Assembly (NCBI GenBank): GCA_016630955.3
Contig: CM049992.1
Location: 992,001-1,056,000 of the forward strand
Length of the DNA stretch: 64,000 nucleotides
Source of the DNA: Didymella arachidicola
Lineage: Eukaryota; Ascomycota; Dothideomycetes; Pleosporales; Didymellaceae
Direction: 5' to 3'
Shown: positions 21,771 to 33,090 of the stretch, piece by piece
How the letters are laid out: every line of letters begins with the position of its first letter
Numbering within the stretch: position 1 is the stretch's first letter
Translations under genes and position numbers: made by a program
The notes under the pieces: generated by a model
What the model was told of the DNA's origin: nothing
The model's input: only the letters and a program-made list of their open reading frames with translations
Database searches by the model: none

Positions 21771-23482
21771 CTAAGCAACAAATCCCAAACGATCGAGATC
21801 TGGTGCGTATGCGCCGTTAACACCGCTGATGACGATGCTGTTCGTTCCTGTCGTGCTGAATCCAGAAAGCTCAACTGCGTAGCTTTTGGTCACATCTTTA
21901 TCCCAGTTGTAACCTGTCAGCGGGAAGCTGATCGTCTTCGCCGCGCCTCCGTTGACACTGATCGATGCAAGACGCTGATTGTTACGGTCGTCACCAGTGA
22001 AAGAAAAGCCAACATCACCGTTGATGTAGTCAAAGAGCACGTTCTGGGTTGCTTTGCTGGTGCGGATGTTGCTCAGCGTAACAGCTCCATTGGAAGAGCC
22101 TCCCAGGAAGCCGACCTTGTTGGTCGAGGTGCAGCCCGAGCAGGACGAGATACTTGCACCTGAAGCAAGCGAGCCGGTTGAAGCAGAGATGTAGTTGTAG
22201 TTTGTGGTAGTCGACGCGCGCGTAATCGACGACAGGCGCAGGGCGATGGATCCGTGGGCGTTGACCTGTTTGGAGAAGGAGCTACCGGTGGTGGTTGTGC
22301 CTGACCAGAGATCTTTGATAGTTGCAGATGCAATGCCCAGGGAGGACAGCTGCACCGAAAGCGTGCGGGTTGTGTTGCTTAGATCTACGACGAGAACCGC
22401 AATATCGCCGTTGGCAAGATCGCCACTCCAGAGATCGCGGTCCGAACTCCAGCGCTGCTTGAGGGTGATAGGCTTGACTGCTGAGTCCTGATTGATGGCA
22501 ATCAGGTCCTTGTTTTGTAGGACATTGACGGTGGCAGCGGAAAGCGTGGAAACGTCGGTGGAAATCATAAGAGCAGACTTCAACATAGCCCACGCTGCAA
22601 AGTGGGTAGCTTGCTCATCAAACGTCATGCCACTGTTACCGACTTCGAGCAAATCGGCATCAGCAATGTGACCGGGACCAATCTGACCGGAGGCCGCGAT
22701 GTGTACAGCTTGATTGTAAATGCGGTATACGTTTGCCCACCCTTGAGCGATGTCGTCTGAAAGGCGGAACGATGTGGAGATGCCTTTCGTCCAGTCTTTG
22801 GGACCTTGTAGTCCGCTGGAGGCAGAGTAGGGTGTGCCCCACTGGCAGATCAGCATGCCCAAAATACCCACTTTCTGTAGCTCCTGCCACATAACGCCGA
22901 AGCGAGAGGGAAAGTCAGTCCGGGCGGTCTTGGGAGCATTATTACTTGCAGCTGACCCGTCAACATAGCAGTTGTCGTCTAAATATAGTCAGTCGATCCT
23001 CGATCTCTTTAAAATCAGATCAACTTACACTTCAAGTATTCCGTGTTCAAGCTCGCGAAGAACTGGGCATCTTGCGCTTCGTGACCCAGAGAGCCAGCTA
23101 CAGGACTAGGCACCTGCGTATCGCACATCCTGACGCCAGCATCCGAGTACATCGTCCATTTCATGCCCTTACTTCTTGCGAGATCACTCAGTGGTTTCAA
23201 ACCGTTCGGGAACGCGTTCGTATTGATCTTCAGCGCGCCAGTGGAGGAGTTGCGTGCGCCATCCCGGGATGCCCAGCCACAGTCGACTTGGAAGTAGTTG
23301 TAGCCAGCCGCGACAAAGCCACGGTCTGTTAGCGCATTAATAGCCTTTGTAATCCCGGCTTCAGTGGGACTGCAAGCATTCAAGTTGTAAGAATTCCAGC
23401 CGAGCACGGGCGTAGATTGGAAGGCAGCGGAGACAACAGTCGCACCCGAGAGGGAGAGGAGGGCAAGATTAGGACCAACCAT
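21771..23482 (-). CDS. GH27 alpha-galactosidase with C-terminal CBM-like domain
   Basis: Exons 23482-23029 and 22978-21771 on the minus strand (50-bp intron), 553 residues. Secreted enzyme that removes terminal alpha-galactose from galactomannan, raffinose-type sugars or glycolipids. The signal peptide covers about residues 1-19. The GH27 barrel starts with TPVLGWNSYN and FQVDCGW. The nucleophile Asp is in YLKYDNC, made by the splice junction; the acid/base Asp is in FRLSDDIAQGW. A beta-sandwich follows, and from about residue 410 a Ser/Gly-rich linker leads to a beta-rich module (NVLFDYINGDVGFSF, SISVNGG) resembling CBM35. It is probably induced for plant polysaccharide use, but no control site is clear. 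The catalytic residues are intact. Confidence 0.93.
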
Positions 23483-24467
23483 TCTGCACTGTCAATGAAG
23501 ATTGATAGAATATGTTGCTCTGTACTGAATTACTGAAGACGAGAATGTCGGGTCTTTATACTGTTGCTTCTCGATGCGGCCGGCGTCAAGGACGATGCCA
23601 TTGACACGAGTCGGACCGCGATCACGTGCACAATGCTCGCAAACTCTCCGAAGCTACGAATTGATTGTCAAGCGGACCATCTACTACTTTGGCGTTGCAA
23701 GTGCATAGGATCTGCACCCCGGACTGCGCACTATATTGCTATACGAGGCTGTCAATATAACCCGACATTGTTGGTCGCCCCAGTATGTCCATAGGCTTTG
23801 GCATACCATCGCTTCCTTACTTCGTGGCCATCTCGAATATTTCGACAATGCTCGGGATACCGGAGTATATTGGTGGCTGCAAAGAGGCAAATGATTGCTT
23901 GATGAAGAGGATGTTCCGTGGAAGAGAAACGATCCATAGGCACCTGCTTGAAAAGGCTAGTGCAAACGTATACAGAGCAGGGCCAAACTCCGGGGCCCCG
24001 CAAATCTCGGTGCTTCACCGAGCTTCGTAGCACCGTGGGGAACGAACTAGATCACGTACAGGTGATTTAGCGCCTTAAGAAGAAAGAAGCGTTGCTACCT
24101 TGTCAAAGCTTCGAGTATACCAAGCATACTCGAGGACGGTTAACATGCCGGTCATGTACCACCTCGTTGGTGCATTGTTAGTTGGTAACTAGAAGAATGC
24201 CCATATGCTTGGGACAAGGCTACGATTGGATTTAATTAAGTCTCCCGTGCATGGACATGCGGTCTCCGCGATATTCGTGGCCCTTTCTCAAATCACGGGG
24301 AAAGCCAGACAGGGCAGAACGTTTGACTGTAGTGATCAGGGGTCGTATATGCAAAGACTCCGTACAGACTGCTGTTGAAGATCTCCCGTGCGTGAACCAA
24401 AAGCTCAAACTCAATCTTCCTTCGGCACAGAAGCCACTGTTTACCCTCTCTCACTAGAATAACGACT
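23483..24467. other. Intergenic region, alpha-galactosidase promoter side
   Basis: About 1 kb between the alpha-galactosidase start and the GST 3' end. No gene or repeat recognised. Confidence 0.4.
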
Positions 24468-25269
24468 TCACGACTCTCCGGGCTTCGGTGCCTTTTGAAT
24501 CTTCTCATACGCCTTCTTAACTTCCTCGATACTCCCGATCTTCTCGAGCCACTTCTTCAGATTCGGATACTTATCAACCGGCACCTGCGCAAAAGCATGC
24601 TGCCTTACCCACGGCTCATAATGTGCATCAACGGCCGTGACACCACCGGGCAAGACGCTCTCGCCATTTGTCTTCTTCAACTGACCTTCAAGCACCGAGT
24701 AGCACCGGTCTGTCTGCTCCACATAACGATGCAACGCATCCTCGTTCTTGGTCGGATTGTAGTGCCTGCTTTCATTAGCTTCGTCCCAGTCTTTCTCCAA
24801 TCAATTAATTCAGACCCACCGGTACCAATTCGTTTGTCCAGTCATCGGTCCCAGCGTAGTAAGCAAAAAGTACTCCCACTTCTCATAATCAACAACATCC
24901 TGCAGACTCGGCTCTGCGCCGTCCTTCGAGCGCGGGCCGAGCTTCTTGCCGGCGCTATCGTACTGCCGGCGCAAGTAGTTGATGCAAGCTCCGCTTTCCC
25001 AGCTAACGACACCCGTGTTGGGGTCTTCAAGGGCCGGCACGCGACCATTCTCATTAATTGCGAGGAAGGATGCGCCTTTGACACCCGTTTTGGGGTCCTC
25101 ACCGAAGTCCCACATCTTAACTGAGTAGTCAAGGTGCAGGAACTCAAGAACGATAGCCACCTTGATGGGATTAGGGCCTGGACTGATGTTAGAGATTGTG
25201 TAGGGAAATGGTTAGCTGTGGATTCGTACCTGTGGCGTGAGCGTGGAGAACAAGCGGCTTGAGTGACAT
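24468..25269 (-). CDS. Glutathione S-transferase (Ure2/GTT2-like)
   Basis: Exons 25269-25230, 25177-24820 and 24765-24468 on the minus strand (introns 52 and 54 bp), 231 residues. It joins glutathione to electrophiles or reduces oxidised substrates in the cytosol. The first junction makes HATGPNPIKVAIVLEFL, the start of the thioredoxin-fold N-domain. The cis-Pro glutathione loop is NENGRVPALEDP, followed by WESGACINYL. The second junction turns NWYR into HYNPTKNEDAL, the conserved start of the helical C-domain with VEQTDRCYSVLEGQL and TAVDAHYEPWV. The tiny first exon (13 codons) is supported by the family motif. All parts expected for a fungal GST are present, and the length is typical. Confidence 0.93.
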
Positions 25270-27017
25270 TTTGTGCTGTAGGTTTGGGTTTCCTGTGTTT
25301 ACCGATTCTATTGAGTCTTGGGTTGCGTTTGCTTTGATCTGGACTGCTCAATGTCCTGTACTTCAGTCGTCGGAGGTTATTAGTCAGCATGAAATTAATG
25401 ACGTAGTCGGCCTCTTCCCCACCGACGATCCACGTCACTATTACAATCTCGGAACGGTAGGGGATATCTTTGTTTGCACACAATTGAGGATGCATACTGC
25501 CATTTGTCAATCGTGGAGGAACAGCAGGCCAAGCCAATGGATGTTGCTAAGTCACGAAGAACTTTGGAAGACTGATACTATATTTGAAGTACGAGATCCT
25601 CGATTGAAGAGCGTAATATCATACATCACCGGGTGAAACATCAAACTCATCAATCTGGGAAGCTCAATTGTCAGTTCTTTTTGGTGCAAAGAAGTTTGTA
25701 GCAGGACCTCCAAGTCAATTCCTAGTTGTCCGGCATGACCGCCCGGTCGTGCGAGTACATGAAGTTTGTTGCTGATCTCGTCAGCATTGCGTCGTACGTG
25801 GCTGTGAACAGAAGAAGACTTGTGTTGACCATTGTAGTAGCTCTACATACCAATCGAAGCCGAGATGCCCTGATCTGTCGTGGCGAAAAACCTCAGCTTA
25901 ATCAGACTCGGCTTGCCTTCATAAAGAGTGCATCTGTCCGTACATTCTTGAGTATTGTAGCCAGACATGACAGTGTAGCTGTTATTATAAGTCAATGCAG
26001 AGGGAGCCTATCCTTAGGACTCACCCCATGTACCCATTAGCTTGAGCAGAGTTCTTCAGATTCTGATAGACGATATCGCGGCTGTGAGGGGTGCGTAGCA
26101 AGGGACAACGAACGGGGTGTTGATGTGTTTGAGTGGGATTTAAGTTGAGAGTGGGAGGAGGGTTGTAGGAGGGGTGGGTTGAGAGGAGGGATTTGTGGTG
26201 CTGGCGAGAAAGAGGATGGGGGTGGTGAGTGGGGAGTTGGATGGGGTAAGGGGGGAGTGTGGTGAGGAGAGGGGGGATTGGGAGGAGGGAGAGTAAGTTG
26301 GAGATAGAGGGGGAGGGGGAGGATGGGATGGAGGGGTGGTGTGATGCACGGGAGAGGTTGTAGGTGGGAAGGTTACGAGGAGTGTGCTCTTGCGGTTGAT
26401 CTGTTGCAGGGACGGGACTTCGAAATATGTAAGATAGCCAGCTATGGATGTGAGTCGATCCAAGGACATGTGCGGTTGAGGCACACCGCAGCGGTAGTAA
26501 TGCGGGCCGTACCCATATCTTGATGAAACGGCTTGCACTAGGTTGGAGTGAAGATGTTTTGAACGACGCAAACTGGGAGATAGAGTGGATAGCATCGAGA
26601 TGTGATTATACTCATTTGTGTTGAAACTCGGATCCTGTGGTTGACTGAAGTGTTTGTGTGCTAAGGTGGGATCGTAATGGCGACAGAAGTCGCCTGCACA
26701 AGCGATACCAGATCTTGTGGTCTCAGGTGGTTCCTCGCCCAAAATCTTAACAATCGTATCTCGATACGATAATTCTTCGCAGACATGATGCATAGCTTCA
26801 TGGGAAGACCGTGTATTCATAAAGATATCGACAGACAGAGACTGTATGTACAGTCTATACGCTCGAGCATGTACACAAACGATGAATATCAACGCGATGA
26901 CCACTTTACGTGGCTCATGAGTAGCATCACCCGTCTAAGCTTGATTCAAAGTCAGTTTGCTGACTCGCTCTTTCGTTGTCGATTGTGAAGTCGTATCGAT
27001 AAAAGTAAGGAGCCTGT
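25270..27017. other. Intergenic region with polypurine tract
   Basis: About 1.75 kb without a supported gene. From about 26130 to 26345 the plus strand is almost all G and A with T, with many GGG runs. A long minus-strand frame over it (26904-26140) reads as low-complexity Pro/Ser/Thr and is probably an artefact of composition. Confidence 0.5.
26309..26336 (+). other. Potential G-quadruplex motif
   Basis: Four runs of three or more G (26309-26313, 26315-26319, 26325-26327, 26333-26336) are separated by loops of 1, 5 and 5 bases, within a larger G-rich polypurine strand. This fits the usual G-quadruplex pattern. Any function is untested. Confidence 0.55.
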
Positions 27018-28800
27018 TCACTCAAGTGGGTTAATGTGGGTTGGGTTTATCTTAAGCGGCTGAGCAGCTGCTTTGTCAGGTGTGGCTGTCCCCGAAACGA
27101 CGTTGGGTGTGCTTATCCCAGGGAAGGGGCTTACCGCTCCACTGGGTGGCACAGGAATCTGTATATCCTCGGGGCTTGCGGGGATCATGCTCTTTGGCAG
27201 GTCTGGGATTTTGATGCGTTTTGCGACATTGTTGTAGCTCGAGGGAATGATCTAAAGAGACGTCAGTGCCTGGTGGACTTGTAAGGGGTAATGGCAAGAA
27301 TACGCACCTCGATGATCTCGTCTCGAGGGAATTGGAGCTTGGGAATGTCGGCCGCATTACATGCCATCAGATACCCGTAGAGCACACGCAGGACCGACTC
27401 ATGAGCAATGATGAGCAGATCGTTCTCTTCACGCTCAAGCTCGAGGATTATGGGCTCCATGCGCACAGCAAGGTCGTGATAGGACTTTCAAAAGTTAATA
27501 AACGCATTACAAGATGTTCGTGATTGACTCACCTCTGCTCTTGGGTATCTGTGGTGGTATGGATCTGCCTCGTGTTTCCGGACCTCATCCGGGAATTCTT
27601 GCCTGATCTTGCGCTCTGACATCTTCTCACAAACCCCAGGGTTCATTTGGCTCATCTGCGAACGCTGCCTAACGCGGTAGCCTTTTGATGCGAGGTACTC
27701 GGACGTCTGCACTGTCCGTCGGCGTGTTGAGGTCCAAATTGTCAATGGCTTCAGAGCAGTGTCCGGCGCTCCCTGGTCTATCAGCTTCTGCCGTTCCTCC
27801 TCGCGGTACCTCAACAGAATGTCGCTCATTTGCTTGGAATATTCTTTGCCCGCTTCTGATAGCTCTGCATCGGCCTTGTACGAGTCCTCCTCTCGTGTTG
27901 TACCAGCACGTGCGAAGTAGGTTTGTCGAGACTTGATGTGCAGGTTGAGAAGATAAAAGACGATTCGCTGGGAAAGATAGCCAAAGGCGCAATTGTTTAC
28001 GTGTACACGCTCGCCTGCGTTGATCATTTTGATCCAGTGTAGATCTTGCTCCTCCATGGTCTCGAAGTGTGGAATCCGCGAGTTGATTCTTGCCAGGTAG
28101 TCTCGCACTGCATCCTCGTCATTCCATCCTTGGTAATCCGGCGAGGATATCTTCACCCGGCGGACATTCTCTTGAATGATGCGCTCGTCTGTGCATTGCG
28201 ACTCGATGAAGACTGTCTGAATCCCCTTCTTTGCGAACTCCTTGGCCAGTGATTTTCGGCCTTGACTAATAGCATTTACTGCATCGTAGATAGCGACTTG
28301 ACCCTTCTCGTTCTCGAGGAAGTGGTAGATATCGTCACGGCACTTCTTCAAGATCTTGTTCCGAAGAAGCACTGACTGCGGTGTTGCGTTTAGGAAAAAG
28401 TAGTCCTCAGGCACGTCTTGGTCAGGGCCAAGCGTTGCGCGACGGTAGTCGCCCAAGTGAAACACGTGCGTCTTGACACCCAACCAGCGCAGGTAGCGAG
28501 CCACAGCGACTGATGTGTGCGTCTTTCCTCGAGCAGGTAGTCCAACGGTAGCAATTACAATGCGTCCAGAATGGAAAAGACGGCCAGACTCGGTGCTGTA
28601 CAATTGAGCTGGGGCCATCTCTTCCTTCCCTGGCAGATCATGAATAGCATCGACAAAGGTACTCGACCGCCGCCTGACGCGGGGCGAGTTTGCGTAAATC
28701 TCTGCTGTGCTGCATGTTGTGAGCTCCGATGTGCAGGTACCCAAGCTTTGGCGCGGCGCAACGCGGCGAATGAGGGGTATACTCACAGTAGGGTATCCAT
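27018..28800 (-). CDS. 6-phosphofructo-2-kinase, bisphosphatase site degenerate
   Basis: Exons 28800-28787, 28709-27533, 27484-27308 and 27251-27018 on the minus strand; 533 residues. It makes fructose 2,6-bisphosphate, the activator of glycolysis. The kinase domain has Walker A GLPARGKT (about residues 61-68), GDYRRA, and IYDAVN for catalysis. The C-terminal histidine-phosphatase fold is present, but the RHG motif that carries the catalytic His reads FARAGT, so the bisphosphatase should be dead; the second site AHESVLRVLYGYL is kept. RRRSSTF near residues 17-23 resembles a protein kinase A site. The 14-bp first exon (MDTLL) is inferred from a good GTGAGT donor. An alternative start is Met36. 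The C-terminus is Pro/Ser/Thr-rich. It shares a 541-bp promoter with TOM40. Confidence 0.9.
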
Positions 28801-29341
28801 GTTGAAGAGGTACGAAGAGAATCCTGCGAAGAGAGGAGGAAAAACAAGAAAGAAGTGGTAGAAATAGCTTGCAATCAGGGAACAAGCACGACAGAATGGA
28901 CCCGTTGAGGTGTTTATGGTGTTCAGGTGTACAGACCAGGATGTCGGCGCTGATGCGGGCCTGTTCGCCGAGCAGTGTCAGTGACGACGTGCGACAACAA
29001 ACGGCAGACAACGGAGATGCACGACAGAGGGTGTTGCAGAGAGACTGGGGAAGGAAACAAGCCGTGCAGCACGTTCTGCTGTTGGTTCCGGCGCAGCGGA
29101 GCACCCAAACCGCAGGCCCCAGAGACGTCTATCTGATAACAATGTGCTGGGGCCGAGCGTCTAGCGTCGTTATGTCATCACAGCTCCTGCTGAGAAAAGT
29201 TGTGCCGGCAGCATCATTGGCACCGCGTACCGTCGTCGACCATCGCGCATCTCCCCCCCCGTGTCTCTGTCGCCATCTCATCTCCGCGAAGCCGCGCACC
29301 CCATCACCCCGACCACTGCACACTCACCCACAGCAGACGCC
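28801..29341. promoter_or_regulatory. Bidirectional promoter, PFK2 and TOM40
   Basis: 541 bp separate the start codons of the two divergent genes, so both promoters must lie here. No clear TATA box is seen. A C run occurs near 29254-29261, close to the TOM40 start. Confidence 0.55.
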
Positions 29342-30559
29342 ATGGCCGCACCGCCGCAGCTCGTCGTCGCCAGCCCGACCAAGGAGGAAGCTATCGGCGG
29401 CGTCATCTCCCACAACGGCATCCTGCCCGGCCGGTTAGGCGAGCTCTACAATGCCTTCCAGGAGCGAAGAGAGGCGCTCGGGCTGTCCAACCCGGGCACC
29501 GTCGAGGGCATTGCGCGCGAGGTGCAGCGCGACGTGTTCCTGAACAACGCCAGCTTCAGCGGCCTGCGCGCGGAGCTGACCAAGGCCTTCAGCGCCGCGC
29601 CGCTGTTCCAGGTCGCCCACAGCCTGTCCATGGGCTCGCAAGTCCAGCCGCCGTACTCGTACATGGTGCTGTACGGGTCGCCGAGGGTGCGTCACGCAGT
29701 CCACACACGGGCACGCAATGCTAGGTAGAAGCAAGCAGGCTGACAGCCCCCACAGACATTCATGCAGGGCAGCCTCGACAACGACATGCAGTTCTCCGGC
29801 CGCTTCAACTGGCGGTGGACCTCGGCATTCGTCTCCAAGTCGGCCGTCCAGCTCACCTCGCAGGGCAACATGGTCTCGCTCGAGAACGACTACACCGGCG
29901 CCGACTTCTCCGCCTCGCTCAAGGCCGTCAACCCCTCGGTCCTCGACGGCGGCGTCACCGGCATGATCATGGCCAGCTACCTGCAGGCCGTCACACCCAA
30001 GCTGTCGCTCGGCATCGACGCCTTCTGGAGCCGCCCCGCCGCTGCCTACCCGCCTGAGCTCAACGTCTCGTACGCCGCCCGCTACAAGGCCGCCGACTGG
30101 ATGGCCTGCGGACAGATCATCCCCGACCGCGGTGTGCTCGAGGCCTCGTACTGGCGCAGGCTGACGGAGAAGGTCGAGACCGGCATCAACTGCAACCTCG
30201 CCTTCGCTGGCATCGGCCCCGGCGGCCCCATGGCTGGTCCCCAGAAGGAGGGCCAGGTCACCATCGGCGCCAAGTACGACTTCCGCACCACCTCGTTCAG
30301 GGCGCAGATCGACAACAAGGGCACAGTCGGCTGCTTGTTGGAGAAGATGATCGCACCCCCGATCCGCATCACCTTCTCTGGCGAGATCGACCACAAGACA
30401 GTACGTCCGCTCGTTTCTACTGTACATTGCACTGCTAACACAAATCAGAGCGCTGCTAAGCTCGGTCTTGCCGTTGCGATAGAGGCCGCTGACGAGGCCG
30501 TCATGGAGCAGCAAGAGATCCCCGGCGCAGCAGCCCAGGCCGGTGCCATCCCCTTCTAA
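29342..30559 (+). CDS. TOM40: Mitochondrial import channel Tom40
   Basis: Beta-barrel pore of the outer-membrane TOM complex, through which nearly all nuclear-encoded mitochondrial proteins pass. Exons 29342-29686, 29756-30400 and 30449-30559, 366 residues. The N-terminal segment has the Tom40 features GRLGELYNAFQERREALGL and the barrel begins NPGTVEGIAREVQRDVF. Family motifs include PPYSYMVLYGSPR joined by splicing to TFMQGSLDNDMQFSGRFNWRW. The last strand reads IRITFSGEIDH and continues across intron 2 as AAKLGLAVAIEA. Intron 2 is 48 bp with no stop in frame, so a retained form would add 16 residues. Its partner TOM22 lies 730 bp downstream, convergent. Identity is secure; the start has a single good ATG. 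Confidence 0.95.
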
Positions 30560-31290
30560 ACGACTCTCCGCACAGTAACAAACGCATTGTACCGACTATA
30601 ATCCCCTAAATCTTCACTTGGCTGTATTACCACCTTTCTTGGAGCGAGCAAGCGACGCACGTTTTCTCCCATACCGCGATATCCGGTGGTGGCTTGGATC
30701 TCATCTGCAGATGGCATCAGCACGCACGTTTGGACGTTTCAAAAGGCGCATTTGTGGCATGTAATGGGCCTGCAACGGTAGACCGAGGAGTCGACATGTC
30801 ATGTGGGCGTTGAGCGCCGTGTCATGTCTGCGCGCTGTATATATAGAGCATGTGGCATGAACGATCTGTAAAACGCATGTACTGAATTCACTCGTAACGC
30901 ATGACCTGTGATACATGGCAAGGGCACCGCACGCGAAGAAATGCAGCGAGCGGCACGCTTTGTGACGCAATACATTATGAGTCGAGAAATATTGTACAGA
31001 TCGTAGTAATGCACGTGTGCCCTCGCTAGCTACTTGTGCCTGTTCTATGTGCACAACATATCGTATCCATCGCTCAACCGCCTTCCCAATCGTACTAAAA
31101 CAGGTGTAGAATCCGCGCTGGCCATCGTTCGTCCACCATCACGGCGCGTAACAAGCCGCAGCCTCACCGGCCATCACAGCAAACCCTCCCAAGCCCTCTA
31201 CAAAGCAGGCTTAGCCTCGCCAGCACCAGGAGCCATGAACTACCAACCCGTTAGCTTCGTCCCATCCATGCCCTCATTATCGGCGCTCCA
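30560..31290. other. Intergenic region, TOM40 and TOM22 3' flanks
   Basis: About 0.73 kb between convergent stops. Holds both 3' UTRs; no other gene recognised. Confidence 0.45.
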
Positions 31291-31753
31291 TCACAAACAT
31301 ACCTCATTCTGCGCCCTCTGCGCCATCAACTCTGCACGCTCCTGCTCAACAATCATCTGCTCCTCGCTATACGCCAGCGCCCACGGCACACCCAGCAGCA
31401 GCGCCGTGGTCGACACAACCCACAGCGTCTTGCCGCCGAACAAAAGCCCGCTCTTGGTCCAGCCCGACAAGGTCTCGTACTTTGCGCTGATGCTGCGGCG
31501 CGTCGACGCGGGCACGATGTCCTTGAGTGCGCTGATGCGCTCGTAGAGTGTTTCGTCGGGGATGAAGTCGGATTCGGATTCGAGGTCGGATTCTTTGGGT
31601 GTTAGCTTTTGAACACTCTCTTCCTCTTTGCTGGATTAGGAGCAGCGGGTCAGGGGGATAAGTACCGGAGTCTGTGTCCCATTCGTCTTCGTCATGGGGT
31701 CCCTCTTGTTCGCGCACGAACTCCTCGTCCATTACTTCTTCGAGCTTGACCAT
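31291..31753 (-). CDS. TOM22: Mitochondrial import receptor Tom22
   Basis: Central receptor and organiser of the TOM complex, tail-anchored in the outer membrane. Exons 31753-31666 and 31625-31291 on the minus strand with a very short 40-bp intron; 140 residues. The first half is strongly acidic (VMDEEFVREQEG, DEDEWDTDS, then SDLESESDFIPDETLYERI), matching the presequence-binding cytosolic part. It is followed by ALKDIVPASTR and the conserved membrane segment GGKTLWVVSTTALLLGVPWAL with its helix-bending Pro, and a short intermembrane-space tail (QAQNEVCL-type). The acidic-TM order and the sequence around the membrane anchor are diagnostic. The donor GTACTT is weak, but only this splice joins the two conserved halves. 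Confidence 0.92.
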
Positions 31754-33090
31754 TTTGGCGGTGGGGTGTGCGGCGGTGGTGGGGATTGGTGGAGGTAAGC
31801 GGGAGACGGGAGAGATGGTGATGTGAGGTGTGGTGTTGATAAGGTGCGCGCGAGGTGCGATGATGAACTTTCTTGAGCTTGGACGGGAATGCACGGGCCT
31901 CGCGATGACGGGGGTTCGCGGCGACGTGGGTGTTTGTATTGCAGCGCCAACACTGATCTGGCGGTTTCAAACACGGCGAGTGCAGGTGTTTTTGCGATGA
32001 AGATTTTCACTTATCATGTTCGCTTGTCGATTGTCGGTGATGTGAGCATAAATGCATGCAGTTATTGACGGCGAGCATGCCGACCTCCCAGAGTCAACTC
32101 TCTGTTCTTTACTCAGCAGCAGACGCCTAGCTATGTGGATCTTCCCAATGTTGCTTTCACTTTGCACGATCATGAGGACGTTCATAATGGTGTCGTGGTG
32201 GCTCCTGGTAGTACCAAATCGACCCTGGAACGCACTGCCTCAACGATACTGATAGCCAGGTAAGGTATGAGAGCGGCTCATCTCCACCACAGCTTTCTCT
32301 TATCACCACTCTCACGTTTGATTGTGTTGCTCCACCAGCTGAGACGAAACAAACCCTTTCAGTGGCCTGCTAGGCTTCTATCGACTTCCTTTCAGCGACG
32401 CCTGCAAGCGTCATCGTTGCACCTTGAGGAAGCTCTTTGCTACTGTTAAAGTGGTATTCAGTGGATTTCGGCTTCTCAATCTCGATGCTGCGATCGTCGT
32501 ACCCTGCCGCCCACCGGTGCTGCAGCGCGAGAAGCGGAAGAGTGACCTTGGACGAACACTAAGAGTTTATGACTATTATTTTGCGCCGCTTTAATAGCTA
32601 TTATAGGAACTTGTTCTTTAGATTGTCAAGCATCTGTCCTCCGTGGAATTCATTATGTCTTGTCATCGCTATGTTTCGATCGACTCTCTCCAGCTTTCAA
32701 TGTGAATTTGCTGCAGCATTATTAGAGATGAGGCGCAAAAAGAGCGGGGACACTCATACTTTCCTTGTTTCTGGATAAGTTGGTTTCTCTTGAGGAACTG
32801 TGACAAGTCGGGACACGTACCCCCAAGATACTATCACCCATCTTGATCCAGATGAAGTTAGTCATCGGCTACGAGACTTTAGGAAACTCATAATGGCAGT
32901 TTTGTAACACGACTTAGTCCAGAGTTGCAGGCTCTTGAGAGACTACATTATCGGAGCAGACGCGACTCGCAGCAACATGCAGAGCATGAAGTGAAATTGC
33001 GAGAGGGTCAAGCAAAAAAGATTGTAGTGAGACTGTTCGCTGTAATCCGGTAGGCTTCTGCATCGATCGAATTGTCAGCAAGACACTTCT
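31754..33090. other. Intergenic region before ADH relic
   Basis: About 1.3 kb. No ORF with recognisable similarity. The missing N-terminal part of the dehydrogenase relic is not detectable here. Confidence 0.45.

Noticed and set aside
26140..26904. 254-codon minus-strand frame, Pro/Ser/Thr-rich at its end
   Set aside because: The low-complexity part is the complement of a polypurine tract; there is no signal peptide, domain or splice support.
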